Shown here piece by piece: positions 30,042-39,645 of a DNA stretch of 64,000 nt. Below the pieces are notes generated by a model. That model worked only from the letters and a program-made list of their open reading frames with translations, was not told where the DNA came from and did not search any database. Location of the stretch: contig CAVTYH010000005.1 of assembly GCA_963738835.1 (NCBI GenBank), forward strand, positions 1 to 64,000. Reading direction: 5' to 3'. The stretch comes from CAVTYH01 sp963738835. Lineage in GTDB: Bacteria > Planctomycetota > Planctomycetia > Pirellulales > JADZDJ01. The position numbers were made by a program, and so were the translations under genes. How positions within the stretch are numbered: the stretch's first letter is position 1; each line of letters starts with the position of its first letter.

Positions 30042-30069
30042 GAAAGGCCACCGCAGTATATTCAGCGGT

Positions 30070-31191
30070 ATGCCCGACGCCGCATCCGCTTTCGATTTTC
30101 TTTCGCCAAGCATCGCTAACCATTCCTGCGCTCTGCGTGCTCTTCGGCGATGAGCCGCTGCTGAAGCGTGAGGCTTTGGAACGACTGCGAGCAGCGGTGC
30201 TGACCGGCGACGATGCGGAAATGTCGTTCGCGACGCTGGACGGCAATAAAGCCGAGCTGCGAGAAGTCCTCGACGATTTGGCCACCGTGTCGATGTTTGG
30301 AGGCGGCCGGCGGATGGTCGTCGTTGAAGACGCCGATGAATTTGTCAGCGAGCATCGTCATTCGCTGGAAGAATATTGCGACAAACCGCGGGCGTCATCG
30401 GTTCTAGTGTTGGAAGTCGATTCATGGCCTGCCAACACGCGGCTGTTCAAAAAAATCGCTGAGATCGGTTTGCAGATTAACTGCAATTTGCCGAAGAGCC
30501 GATTTGGCGACGTGGACGACGATGTGGTCCTCGAATGGCTGGCAACTCGCGCGGAAAAGCAACATCAAGTACGCCTGGGCAACGGCGCCGGCGAAATGTT
30601 GCTGGAAATTGTCGGCCCCGAACTGGGCCGGCTCGATCAAGAACTGGCCAAACTATCGCTCTTGGCTGAGAGCGCCTCTGGCGAGCCCCAACCGTCAGGG
30701 AGCGGGAGCAGTCGCGTGGTCACGCGCGAGCTCGTCGAACAAACCGTCGGCGGCTGTGTGCCAAAACCGCGTGGACGATGATCGAAGCGGCCCTCGATGG
30801 CAATGCCGCCGAAGCACTCGTGCAACTCGATCGGCTGCTATTGGCTGGAGAAGAGCCGATTGCGATTTTCGCAATGATGAGCGGTTCGCTGCGTCGCCTG
30901 GCCGCCGCCACGCGGATTATCGAACAGGCCGAAACAGAACGGCGTCGCATCTCGCTGCCCGATGCGCTGCGCGAGGCGGGCGTCTCGCCCAAGAAGTTCG
31001 TGCTCGACAAAGCCGAGCGGCAACTGCGGCAAATCACGCGCCACCGGGCCAGGCACATCTATCAGTGGCTTCTGGAAGCCGACTTGGCACTGAAGGGAAC
31101 CAGTTCCTCAGGCGATCGCGCACGCCTGGTTTTGGAAGAATTAATCGTTCGGCTTTCGAGGCAGCTCGCGCCGAAATCGGTCGCACGGTAG
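30070..31191 (+). CDS. holA: DNA polymerase III subunit delta, frameshifted
   Basis: Clamp-loader subunit that opens the sliding clamp. LCVLFGDEPLLKREALERLR is the typical N-terminal motif, ALVLEVDSWPANTRLFKKI-like strands follow, and DQELAKLSLLAES and the C-terminal helical domain (YQWLLEADLALKGTSS) match the family. The frame changes near 30120, right after MPDAASAFDFL, and near 30765 (TVGGC then AKTAWTMIEAAL). Both look like single-base indels. Length of about 370 residues fits. Confidence 0.85.
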
Positions 31192-31538
31192 CCAGACGCA
31201 ACAGAGGGCAAACACTATTCCGACGCGCAACCAGGGGAGGAACTACCTCGGATCCTTCGCTTGCGCGTCGGGTTAGCGTGTCAAACTTTTCCGTTTGCGG
31301 CGAATTGCTATCAGTTACTTCTTGTGTTGGCTTTTCTCAGCATGCCGGCGACTGACAAAATTTGAAAGGCAGGTCTCTGGAGCGTCGATTGACACAGACA
31401 TCAATGGATTGGTGTCTGGGACGGATCCCCTATGCACCTGGTCTGCCGTTTGGCAATTGCGCTATCGGTAGGCCGGGGCCGTGTGCTGCATCGGCGGCCG
31501 CGGTGGTTTAGCTCATAACCTGTTGAGGGATTCGGAAC
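31192..31538. other. Intergenic region upstream of the outer-membrane barrel gene
   Basis: About 345 bases without a convincing gene. It must hold the promoter of the barrel gene, but I cannot point to its boxes. No strong hairpin seen. Confidence 0.4.
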
Positions 31539-32897
31539 ATGACACTCTCTCGCGCTTGGATTTCTATGGCTGGTGCGCTGTGCCTGGCTAGCACGGTGCA
31601 GGCTCAGGTCAATCGCTTCCCGGACTTCGATCCGAATGTCCGAACGGCGTGGCTGAACGATCAGCAGCCGCTGCGCAGCCCGATGCTGGAAGACAGTGGC
31701 CCTACATCCAACTATCGTCCTGCTCTGCGAACGCCAGTGGTGAACTCGGGCCAGCAGCCGGAAACCGTGAAAGCGCCGGAGCCAGCTCCTTCAGCGCCGC
31801 CATCGAACAGCTATCAAAGTGCCGCGGCCAGCGGCTGGGGTGACGATTGCACAAGCTGCCTGCCCTCTTGCTGCGGCTGCTGCAATAGTCACTTCTATGC
31901 CTATGTTGGTGGCCTGACGATGGGTCGCGACATGCCGAACAAATTTTGGACAACGTTTGATCAGACCAATCCGGCCAATCAATTGCGTTATTTTCCCGGG
32001 GCCGATTGGGGCGGTGGTGTTGATACCCGCATCGGCTATTGGTTCGGCTGCGGCTGCGGCGATCCTTGCAATTCGTGCAATTCCTGTGGCTCCAGCGGTC
32101 GCTTCGGAATTGAAGCTGTTTACTGGGGCATGTGGGGACTCGACGGCAGCACCAGTATCTACGATCCAACCAATCAACTGGGAACGGTCCAGGATGTCGG
32201 ACTTGTTTCTTTCGGCGCAAATGCAATCTCCAACTGGTTCGACAACGCTCGCTCGGTGGAACTTTCGCGCAACGATGAATTTCACAACGTCGAAATCAAC
32301 TTCATGTATTTGCCGTGCTGCGATCCTTGCAACAAGTTTCAGCTAACGGCACTGGCCGGAGTACGTTTCCTGCGGTTCTCGGAAGGATTGGAGTGGGGCA
32401 GTCTAGCGGGTACCGCTCCTCCGGGAGCTCGATTCGGTGACAACCCGGCCGATGAAGCCTTCGTCAACTGCGATGTAGAAAACAACTTGATTGGCTTCCA
32501 GCTTGGCGCTTGCATGAATTGGCAAGTTTGCAACTCAGTGAGTCTGTTTGCCATGCCCAAGATCGGCATCTTTGGTAACCACGTGACGGGTCATAACAGT
32601 GTGATCTCAGGCGACGGCACAGTGGCGACGTTTGATGGCTCGGGCAATCCGCTCAACATCCACACGACGACGGACGTTTTCTCGATGTTGGGTTCGATCG
32701 ACGTCGGGGTAAATTGGGCTTTCTGCCGGAACTGGAGTGTGGTGGGAGGTTACCGGGTGGTGGTCGCCAGTAACATTGCTTTGGGCGACAACCAGATTCC
32801 TCAGTTCTTTGCCGACGAAGCTGGCTGGCACACCGTGAAAACCAACGGCGACTTGCTGTTGCACGGTGCGTTTGCCGGACTCGAATGCCGGTTCTAA
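31539..32897 (+). CDS. BBP7-type outer-membrane beta-barrel protein (planctomycete porin-like)
   Basis: Signal peptide SMAGALCLASTVQA, then a Pro-rich spacer and a Cys-rich patch (CTSCLPSCCGCC). The main part (residues about 120-450) has alternating aromatic strands such as FYAYVGGLTMGRDM, FGIEAVYWGMWGLDG and LLHGAFAGLECRF, ending in Phe as outer-membrane barrels do. Further Cys clusters (GCGCGDPCNSC) occur in loops. This is the BBP7 family, abundant in planctomycetes. A strong terminator follows. Probably an abundant surface protein. Confidence 0.8.
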   Translation: MTLSRAWISMAGALCLASTVQAQVNRFPDFDPNVRTAWLNDQQPLRSPMLEDSGPTSNYRPALRTPVVNSGQQPETVKAPEPAPSAPPSNSYQSAAASGWGDDCTSCLPSCCGCCNSHFYAYVGGLTMGRDMPNKFWTTFDQTNPANQLRYFPGADWGGGVDTRIGYWFGCGCGDPCNSCNSCGSSGRFGIEAVYWGMWGLDGSTSIYDPTNQLGTVQDVGLVSFGANAISNWFDNARSVELSRNDEFHNVEINFMYLPCCDPCNKFQLTALAGVRFLRFSEGLEWGSLAGTAPPGARFGDNPADEAFVNCDVENNLIGFQLGACMNWQVCNSVSLFAMPKIGIFGNHVTGHNSVISGDGTVATFDGSGNPLNIHTTTDVFSMLGSIDVGVNWAFCRNWSVVGGYRVVVASNIALGDNQIPQFFADEAGWHTVKTNGDLLLHGAFAGLECRF

Positions 32898-32978
32898 GCG
32901 GTTGATTCGGAATGGCTCTTTAGTTTCTGAGAGTCCGAGAACGACAACTCTGATTTGCGACAACTTGAGTTCGTGTTA

Positions 32979-33012
32979 CCTCGGCCGGGGCCATCCCCGG
33001 CCGAGGTTTTTT
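32979..33012 (+). terminator. Rho-independent terminator after the barrel gene
   Basis: CCTCGGCCGGGG, loop ccat, CCCCGGCCGAGG, then six T residues. A perfect 12-base stem with U tract; it is the clearest terminator in the window. Confidence 0.95.
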
Positions 33013-33180
33013 ATTGGGATCGAGGAACACAAGATATCGGCGCACAAAGGGTTTTGGCTTTCCCAGCCTACCCAGATGCTTGACGTGACTCGTCGGGCTA
33101 GCTAGAGTCGCGAATGTTGGCGGAAATAACATCGCATCTTGCCCAGTTTCGCATCGCCATCGTTTTGGGAGTATCTAGCT

Positions 33181-33914
33181 ATGAACAGTGCCTCGGCTAT
33201 CCGCCTTTGGGCCGCTCTTGCCTGTTTCGTCGTTGCGTCGCCTAACTTGGATGCCAATCAGGTTCCGCCGACGGAGGTCAATCCGCCTTCGATGTTGCAA
33301 AAGCCGCCAGCGGCTGGATCAGCTGCGCCTGCATCGCCTTCACAACCCGCCGTACCGCAATCCGGCGCTGAATCCGGTTCTTGCTGCGGACCGGTGTGCC
33401 AACCGCAAATGATCGAGCAGACGTGTTACGTACCGACGCCATTTCATGAAAAGCGAACGGTGCAATGCGTGCAGTATCGCACCGAGCAACGGGCGCAGCA
33501 GGTGACGGTCATGCACGTGGTCCCAGAAAAGCAAACCATCACGCGAGATTGCCTCGTGCTGGTGCCCGAACGCGCACTCGTACCGAGAACTACACGGCCT
33601 GCAAGGCAGTGCCCTGCGACAACCCTTGCGGTTGTTGCGGTTACTGCAAGTATGTCGAAGAGCCGCGGCAGCGCGTCATCCAATACACGGTCTGCGTGCC
33701 ACATACCGAGAGACGCTCGTACGACATTACGGTCTGCAAATACGTGCCCGAGCAGCGATCTGTTACCGTGAATGTGTGCGTTCCCTACACGGTGGAAAAA
33801 GAGGTCGATGTTTGTGTCTATCGCTTGGTGGCGCACAAAGTGATGGTACCCGCACCGACCTGCTGCTGCATGCCGCCGTGCTGTGGATGGAACACTTGGG
33901 GCCGCTGCTGGTGA
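33181..33914 (+). CDS. Cys-rich exported protein with YTV-type repeats, frameshifted
   Basis: Signal peptide (MNSASAIRLWAALACFVVAS), a Pro/Ala-rich spacer, then a domain made of short repeats of the YTV type: QYTVCVPHTERRSYDITVCK, YVPEQRSVTVNVCVPYTVEK and related units, each with Cys or Val in register. It ends CCCMPPCCGWNTWGRC. YTV repeats occur in planctomycete surface proteins and are thought to be structural. The frame changes near 33585. The start is the ATG at 33181; upstream in-frame codons lack a signal. Confidence 0.7.
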
Positions 33915-33945
33915 TCGTTACTGAGTGGCAAGCGACCAAAGATTT

Positions 33946-34959
33946 CTACCATTTGGTTCCCCAACCCCTCGTGGCGACTTGCGCACTGCTTAATTGCCAA
34001 GTTAAATTTAAGCCACATACGTGGCCATTATCAAAGACAACTTCAATCTGGTCTGACGACCCGGTAGCAGTGGACGGATAGTACCAAGTCAATTTCCGTC
34101 TGATCGTATCGGTGTTTTGAGGTTCGCCTAGCAAGATCGTAGCTTCTTCAACCGTCATGCCCTTTTGCAGCTTTTCGCTGAGCAAATTGGTTGTGAAAAG
34201 TTCAACCCGATTATCTGCGTCGTCGGCCATCCCCATGATGTCGACCAAATGATTACCCTCAAAGTAGGCGGCAACGCCCTCTCCACGGTAATCCCAGCGA
34301 AGTACGAGTTGTTCCGCCTTGGCCTGAAACGTATTGCCGAGGACTGCGACTATCTCTAGCTCTGAGCTTCCTTCGCGGATCAGCCGTGCCAGCCGTTCAA
34401 GATTCTCTGGCGGTAATTCTAATTCAAGTTCCGTTAATCGCATTGCGACTTCGCGATATTGTGCGGATATGCATTGCTGCTTAAGCGATTCATACTCGGC
34501 ATGCAGTTGGTCCAAGGATTTCTGAACATCGACATGAAACGGAATTTCATCTGTCCTTTCCTCACGCTTAAAACTTGGAACAGCGATTGATAGGCTGGCG
34601 CTGTGAGTCGCATCCGCTGAGTTCATTGCGCTGTCCAATATTTCTGATACTGTCCGTCCTGCAGGCGCGATTCTTTCGCTCAGCAAAAATCTATCGCTCG
34701 TCAAAAATGTAATTTCTTTACACGATTGGGAACGCATCGATGCTTCAAAATCGCTGCAATTGTAGAAATCTACCCTGTCCCTTTCGGAATCGGCGATCGT
34801 GTTGACCGGAGCAGTGGACGCTGGATCAGAACATAAGTTCTTTTGGCCGCCATTGACCGTGATCGATGCGTTAGGTGATCGCGGCAAATCCTTTTGTCTT
34901 TGGCAAGACGTTCCAATCCCGAGACAGATTGCACAAACAGCGACGCTTAATCGAATCAT
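33946..34959 (-). CDS. Lipoprotein with C-terminal BamE/SmpA-like domain
   Basis: Start MIRLSVAVCAICLGIGTSC is a lipoprotein signal with Cys19; TGGAGG lies seven bases before the ATG at 34959. A middle region of about 130 residues is helical (LDQLHAEYESLKQQC). The C-terminal part contains LLSEKLQKGMTVEEATILLG followed by EPQNTDTIRRKLTWYYP, the typical BamE/SmpA-like pattern. It could be an envelope-assembly or unrelated periplasmic lipoprotein. It follows flhB by 25 bases on the same strand and may be the last gene of that operon. Confidence 0.6.
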   Translation of the reverse strand: MIRLSVAVCAICLGIGTSCQRQKDLPRSPNASITVNGGQKNLCSDPASTAPVNTIADSERDRVDFYNCSDFEASMRSQSCKEITFLTSDRFLLSERIAPAGRTVSEILDSAMNSADATHSASLSIAVPSFKREERTDEIPFHVDVQKSLDQLHAEYESLKQQCISAQYREVAMRLTELELELPPENLERLARLIREGSSELEIVAVLGNTFQAKAEQLVLRWDYRGEGVAAYFEGNHLVDIMGMADDADNRVELFTTNLLSEKLQKGMTVEEATILLGEPQNTDTIRRKLTWYYPSTATGSSDQIEVVFDNGHVCGLNLTWQLSSAQVATRGWGTKW

Positions 34960-34984
34960 TGCAACCTCCAATCATGCATTCGCA

Positions 34985-36061
34985 TCACGTCCGACCCGGC
35001 AGCGGCTTGCCCTTAAGCTGATACACATACGCCAGCAGCTCGGCTACCGCGGCGTACATTTTGTCGGGAATCGGGCGGTTGAGGTCGACGTCTTTGTATA
35101 GCGCCTGAGCCAAAGGTTTGCGTTCCAGCACAGGAACGCCGTTTTCCAAAGCGATGCGGCGAATACGGGCCGCTACAACCCCGGCGCCTTTGGCGACAAC
35201 AATCGGTGCATTCATCGTGGTCAGGTCGTATTGAATGGCGACGGCCAATTCCGTTGGGTTCGTCACCACCACGTCAGCTTTGGGCACAACCGCGGAAATG
35301 CGATGCAGCGTTAGCTGCCGTTGCACCTGGCGGCGACGCGCGATGACTTGCGGATCGCCTTGCAGGTTCTTCATTTCTTCGCGCACTTCTTGCGGCGTCA
35401 TGCGTAAATCTTGCTCGTGCTTCCAGCGTTGGTACGCGTAATCAAGAATCGCCAGAACGAGCAGCGCGATCGCAATTTTCAAACTGGTCCACAACGTGAT
35501 TTCGACAATGAACGTGGCAATCTGCGGTAGATCGAGCGCCGAAATGCCGACGATTTCCTCGCGCCGATGATACAAGCTCCAAAACGCGACCATCGAAACT
35601 ATCAGCACTTTAAAGAGGCCCATCACTAACCGCACGGCATTGGACAGCGAAAAGATTCGCCCAAAGCCCTGGAGCGGGCTAAGCCGACTGAAATCGAGCG
35701 CCAACTTTTCCGGCACCCACAGCAAACCCGTTTGAAACACGTGTACTAGCACCGCCGCCAGCAACAATAATCCAAGCACCGGCGCCAATACTTGGGCTAA
35801 CTCCAACAGAGTGGCATACGTCTGGCTCACTGCAAAATCACGATCGGCCGAGAGCCAGGCCTCGCCGCCGAGTTGCTGCTGCGCGAAGCGAGCGAAGAAC
35901 TCGACCATCTGGCCACCGAGCACCAGCAACACGATGATGCCGGCGATCAGAATTCCGGCCGAAGCCAAGTCCGGACTCTGCGCAACTTGGCCGTCCTCGC
36001 GGGCCTGTTGCCTGCGATGCGGTGTCGGATCTTGTGATTTGTCACCGGCCGATTCAGCCAC
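34985..36061 (-). CDS. flhB: Flagellar export apparatus protein FlhB
   Basis: Switches the flagellar export gate from rod/hook to filament substrates. Four membrane helices in the first 210 residues, starting after DPTPHRRQQAREDGQVAQS, then a cytoplasmic domain with MTPQEVREEMKNLQGDP. The autocleavage site is normally NPTH; here it is NPTE (residues 268-271, in VVVTNPTELAVAIQYD). The rest of the domain, including VPVLERKPLAQALYK, is typical. The usual neighbour flhA is absent here. The last flagellar gene of the cluster. Confidence 0.93.
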   Translation of the reverse strand: MAESAGDKSQDPTPHRRQQAREDGQVAQSPDLASAGILIAGIIVLLVLGGQMVEFFARFAQQQLGGEAWLSADRDFAVSQTYATLLELAQVLAPVLGLLLLAAVLVHVFQTGLLWVPEKLALDFSRLSPLQGFGRIFSLSNAVRLVMGLFKVLIVSMVAFWSLYHRREEIVGISALDLPQIATFIVEITLWTSLKIAIALLVLAILDYAYQRWKHEQDLRMTPQEVREEMKNLQGDPQVIARRRQVQRQLTLHRISAVVPKADVVVTNPTELAVAIQYDLTTMNAPIVVAKGAGVVAARIRRIALENGVPVLERKPLAQALYKDVDLNRPIPDKMYAAVAELLAYVYQLKGKPLPGRT

Positions 36062-36171
36062 TGGTAGGGATCAGGGTTCGGAGTTCAGGGTTCAGAAGTT
36101 CGGCAGCGGGAACTACGTGTGCAGCGACGGGGGCTATGCCCTACGATTTCCCAGAACGATCGGCAGCATAT

Positions 36172-36954
36172 TCATGCGCCAGTTCCAGGCGGCCGCAGCG
36201 CATCGACAATCGTCTCCACCGCCGGCTCAAACTGTTCCTGGAACAGCCAAGCGATTGCTCCCACCGAAATCGCCAGGACTAAGAACGTCACCACTGCATT
36301 CAGTCCGAAGCCGATGGCCAGAATGTTCAGCTGCGGCAGCGTGCGGCTAATAAGCCCTAACACGACGGTGGCCAAGAGCAGAGCCACCATCGCCGGCGCG
36401 GCCCCACGCACCGCCAGCGAAAAACTTTCAGCCAGCAGCGTCGATACCAATTTGCCAAGTGATTCGGGAAGTTGAGCGTGTCCCACTGGCATGAAAGCAT
36501 AGGTGTCGAGCAGCGCACCGACCAACAGCCGATGGCCGCCGATGATCACGAACACCGCCAGGGTGACCAAATGCAGCAAATTGGCGATGACCGGCACTTC
36601 AGTGTCGAAGCCTGGATTGAACACGTCGGCCAGCGACATGCCGCTCATCTGACTGATCACTTGCCCGGCGACCTGCACTCCGGCTAGCAAGATCATCACA
36701 CCCATCCCTAGGATCAATCCAATCAATAATTCCCCAGCCATCGCCACGGCATACAAAATCAGATTCGCGGGCATCTGCACCGGAGCCGACCACTGAACCG
36801 GAGTCACGACGAGGGCCAGTGCAAATGCCAACAGCGCTCGGATTCGCGTTGGAACTTCGGCCGATCCAAATAGCGGCGCCGTCATCACCAGCCCGCTGAT
36901 GCGTGCCAGGACAAAGGTGAACGTGATGAAGGGAATGAGGTAAGCGGTGGGCAT
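36172..36954 (-). CDS. fliR: Flagellar export apparatus protein FliR
   Basis: Integral membrane protein of about 260 residues that forms the export gate with FliP and FliQ. It has at least six hydrophobic helices and the family segment VQVAGQVISQMSGMSLADVF, with FNPGFDTEVPVIANLLHL after it. I start at ATG 36954 (MPTAYLIPFITFTFV), directly before the first helix. The gap to flhB holds word-like repeats (gggttcagg). Complete. Confidence 0.92.
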   Translation of the reverse strand: MPTAYLIPFITFTFVLARISGLVMTAPLFGSAEVPTRIRALLAFALALVVTPVQWSAPVQMPANLILYAVAMAGELLIGLILGMGVMILLAGVQVAGQVISQMSGMSLADVFNPGFDTEVPVIANLLHLVTLAVFVIIGGHRLLVGALLDTYAFMPVGHAQLPESLGKLVSTLLAESFSLAVRGAAPAMVALLLATVVLGLISRTLPQLNILAIGFGLNAVVTFLVLAISVGAIAWLFQEQFEPAVETIVDALRPPGTGA

Positions 36955-37046
36955 GGATGCGGGCCAGTGAGGAATGTGGAATGGAGAATGTTTGCTCGAA
37001 ACCCACTTCTGCGTCATGCACCGCCCAATCCTCATTCCTCATTTAA

Positions 37047-37311
37047 TCACAGCGTCTTGGGGATGTTCTCAATCAACTCTCTGGCGTAGTCCACGACCTG
37101 CGTGATCAGCCACGGCAGCGTTAAACTCAACACTAGAATCATGGCAAACAGCTTGGGGACAAACGCCACCGTTTGTTCCTGGACCTGAGTGAGGGCCTGC
37201 AGCAATCCGACGAGCAGACCCACCACCATGCCGACAATCAGCACCGGCACTAATCCACAGCGTGATCATGATCGCTTCGCGTGCCAGATCAATTGCGTCT
37301 TGGGGGTCCAC
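37047..37311 (-). CDS. fliQ: Flagellar export apparatus protein FliQ, frameshifted
   Basis: A small two-helix membrane protein of the export gate, about 88 residues. N-terminal piece MDPQDAIDLAREAIMITLW, then after one extra base at about 37253 LVPVLIVGMVVGLLVGLLQA and PKLFAMILVLSLTLPWLITQ. The break is in TGG-ATTA, consistent with a single-base insertion. Gene order fliP-fliQ-fliR is the normal one. Confidence 0.88.
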
Positions 37312-37370
37312 GGTAGGAGTCAGGGGTCAGGAGTCAGGAGTCGCGCGACGATGTTGGTTGCAAGGTTACA

Positions 37371-38225
37371 TTAAGTCTGAAAACTCTCCATCAACATTCC
37401 GACCACCAAATGCCAGCCATCGACTAGCACAAACAATAGCAACTTGAACGGCAGCGAAATCAGCACGGGTGGCAGCATCAGCATGCCCATGCCGATGGTG
37501 ACGCTGGCAATCACGAGGTCGAGAATCACAAACGGCAAATAAATCTGGAAGCCGATCAAGAACGCCGTTTTGAGTTCGCTCAGCATGTAGGCCGGCAACA
37601 GGGCCATCAGCGGCACCTCGTCGTAGCTTTTGGGCTCCGGCGCGTCTTTGGGCAGATATTTGTAAAATAGCCAAATATCGGCGCTGTTGCCGCAGCGGTC
37701 GATTTGTTTGCACATGAAGGTGCGAATTGGCTGGACGCCCTTCTGCCAGGCGTGCTCCACATCCATTTGCTTTTGCGTGTACGGAACCACGGCATTGTCA
37801 TACGATTGCTTCCACACCGGCCACATGATAAGCAGCGTAAGAAAAAGCGCGGCTGAAGTGAGGACTTGCGACGGCGGCAATTGCTGCGTTCCCAGAGCTT
37901 GCCGCAAGAGCCCCAACACGACGACGATCCGGACAAAGCAGGTCGTCATCAGCATGACGGCTGGCGCTAGGCTCAGCACCGTCATCAACAACATGACTTG
38001 AATTGTGGACGACAATCCTTCCGGACTGGTCCATTTTTCCGGGCCGCCAGCCAGTGGCGCAGGCAACTCGATCTTCGCGGGGAAATTCGGCGAATCTTGT
38101 GCGCGGGCTAATTGTGGCTTGCCGAAAACCGCGAGAGAAACAATGGCGACGAAAATCGCTCGCTTCCATCCCTCACACAGCCTTTGACTCAACTGCGAAA
38201 GAGTTCTGCAAAGCAGACTAAACAT
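37371..38225 (-). CDS. fliP: Flagellar export apparatus protein FliP
   Basis: Export gate protein. It has a cleavable N-terminal signal (residues about 20-40), a first hydrophobic pair (IQVMLLMTVLSLAPAVMLMT), the cytoplasmic-side loop with FVRIVVVLGLLRQALGTQQL, and a second pair ending SLPFKLLLFVLVDGWHLVVG. Two Cys are near residues 160-170 (CKQIDRC), which may form a disulfide in the periplasm. The ATG at 38225 lies inside the end of fliO, overlapping by eight bases, so translation is coupled. Confidence 0.93.
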   Translation of the reverse strand: MFSLLCRTLSQLSQRLCEGWKRAIFVAIVSLAVFGKPQLARAQDSPNFPAKIELPAPLAGGPEKWTSPEGLSSTIQVMLLMTVLSLAPAVMLMTTCFVRIVVVLGLLRQALGTQQLPPSQVLTSAALFLTLLIMWPVWKQSYDNAVVPYTQKQMDVEHAWQKGVQPIRTFMCKQIDRCGNSADIWLFYKYLPKDAPEPKSYDEVPLMALLPAYMLSELKTAFLIGFQIYLPFVILDLVIASVTIGMGMLMLPPVLISLPFKLLLFVLVDGWHLVVGMLMESFQT

Positions 38226-38979
38226 CGGCAGCCTCCTTTGCGGAAGCCACTTTTCCGATGGCAACATTCTTCAATTTGCGATCGCTAGCCAGTTGGCCAA
38301 AAATCTGCTGAAACGCGGTTGTTGCGCTTTGCGGTTGCAGTTGTTCACAAAGGCCAGCTAGCCGATCGATCTCCGCCGGATCGGTAATTTCGCCGAGCGT
38401 ATCAACCCCGCTAGACGAGATGCACACCAGGAGCAGCTTGTTGCCGAATCGCAACACGTGCATCTGCTGGCGGCCCGCCAGCGGCGCACGGCCCAGCACA
38501 TCGACTACTTCTGGTGGCAGTCGCCTGGCGCTGGACGGCAGCCCGCGGCGCATCAGCCATGCGCACAGCCAGAATAGTCCCAGTACGACAGCCAGACTTG
38601 CCGCCACAGTAACAATTGCGCCCATCGTCCGTGGCCCGCTGGACGATTTTTCGGCTAAGGCGTTGGCGTGTGGCGGCGACAGCGGCGGCAATTTATCGTT
38701 CGCCGTCGCCTGCTGCGGCGATTCCACTTCGATGTGCGTCGTGCGAACTACACTATTTCCCGGAGACTGCGGTGCGCCGGCATTCACCCCGCCCGCAGGT
38801 CGCACAGGATAATCGCGTTGCAGGTAGGTTGGCGCATCAGCGGCGGCGCAGATCGGCACGGTGAAGCCAATGCCGATGAGCGCTACCAGAGCAATTATCA
38901 GCTTGGCGCCAAAAAACATCGTGCGAATTGCACGCTGATTGCGCCGCTGCGGCATCAGGGGACGAGATTTGCAGCACAT
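38218..38979 (-). CDS. fliO: Flagellar biosynthetic protein FliO
   Basis: Single-span membrane protein that helps FliP assembly. The N-terminal hydrophobic segment (LIIALVALIGIGFTVPI) is followed by a periplasmic spacer, then a membrane helix (VAASLAVVLGLFWLCAWLM) and a cytoplasmic domain with VDVLGRAPLAGRQQMHVLRF that is characteristic of FliO. Start may be further in, at the ATG of MPQRR or MFFGAKL. Between fliN and fliP as expected. Confidence 0.85.
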   Translation of the reverse strand: MCCKSRPLMPQRRNQRAIRTMFFGAKLIIALVALIGIGFTVPICAAADAPTYLQRDYPVRPAGGVNAGAPQSPGNSVVRTTHIEVESPQQATANDKLPPLSPPHANALAEKSSSGPRTMGAIVTVAASLAVVLGLFWLCAWLMRRGLPSSARRLPPEVVDVLGRAPLAGRQQMHVLRFGNKLLLVCISSSGVDTLGEITDPAEIDRLAGLCEQLQPQSATTAFQQIFGQLASDRKLKNVAIGKVASAKEAADV

Positions 38980-39012
38980 CCGTGTGCCACCTCTGTCGGT
39001 TAGTTCAACACG

Positions 39013-39582
39013 CTATGCCGCCGGCGTTGCTGCTTCGGGAACGACAAGTTCAGCCACGCGCACGCAAAAGTTTTCGTTGAGAATCAGCACTTCGCCGCGG
39101 GCAATCAGTCGGCCGTTGACAAAAATATCGACCGGATCGCCCGCCAGCTTGTCGAGGGTCACGACCGAACCCTTGGAGAGCTTCAACACTTCCTCCAGGT
39201 ACATGTGCGTGCGGCCTAATTCGATGCGCAAATCGAGTTCTACGTCGCGAATTAAATCGAGTGTGGCGACTTCCGCCGTCGCCGAACCAGACGAGAAATC
39301 GGGTAGCTTGAACGGCTTGATGCCCGGCGGCGCCTGACCGGCCGGCGCATTGACCGAGGCGATCGCCTGTTCTGCCTGATTCAAAAGATACTCGATGTCG
39401 CTTTGTGCCAGCGATTTGTCGGGGCTGGCAGGCGCGCTACTGCTGTCGGGAAGCGAACTGCCAAGCGTTGCGGGTTCGGTGCTTGCGGCAGGCGTCGCTG
39501 CGGCGGCAGGGGTTGTGCCGGCAACTTGCTTCAATAATTCGTTGATCTCGTTTTGGCCAATCGAGGCAGAGTCATCAGCCAT
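39013..39582 (-). CDS. fliN: Flagellar motor switch protein FliN with two N-terminal FliM-like motifs
   Basis: The C-terminal SpoA domain (residues about 105-185) carries DVELDLRIELGRTHMYLEEV and VNGRLIARGEVLILNENFCV, which are diagnostic of FliN in the switch C-ring. The N-terminal 100 residues contain two short helices of the type found at the FliM N-terminus (CheY-binding): IGQNEINELLKQ at 8-19 and LAQSDIEYLLNQ at 58-69, separated by Ala/Ser/Pro linkers. No fliM is present in this window, so these motifs may let FliN take part of FliM's role. Confidence 0.9.
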   Translation of the reverse strand: MADDSASIGQNEINELLKQVAGTTPAAAATPAASTEPATLGSSLPDSSSAPASPDKSLAQSDIEYLLNQAEQAIASVNAPAGQAPPGIKPFKLPDFSSGSATAEVATLDLIRDVELDLRIELGRTHMYLEEVLKLSKGSVVTLDKLAGDPVDIFVNGRLIARGEVLILNENFCVRVAELVVPEAATPAA

Positions 39583-39645
39583 CGGATTCCATTCCTGGCG
39601 ATGCAGAGTAGGCGGTAAACAGCAGCCGGTAACCTTCGCGGAGCA

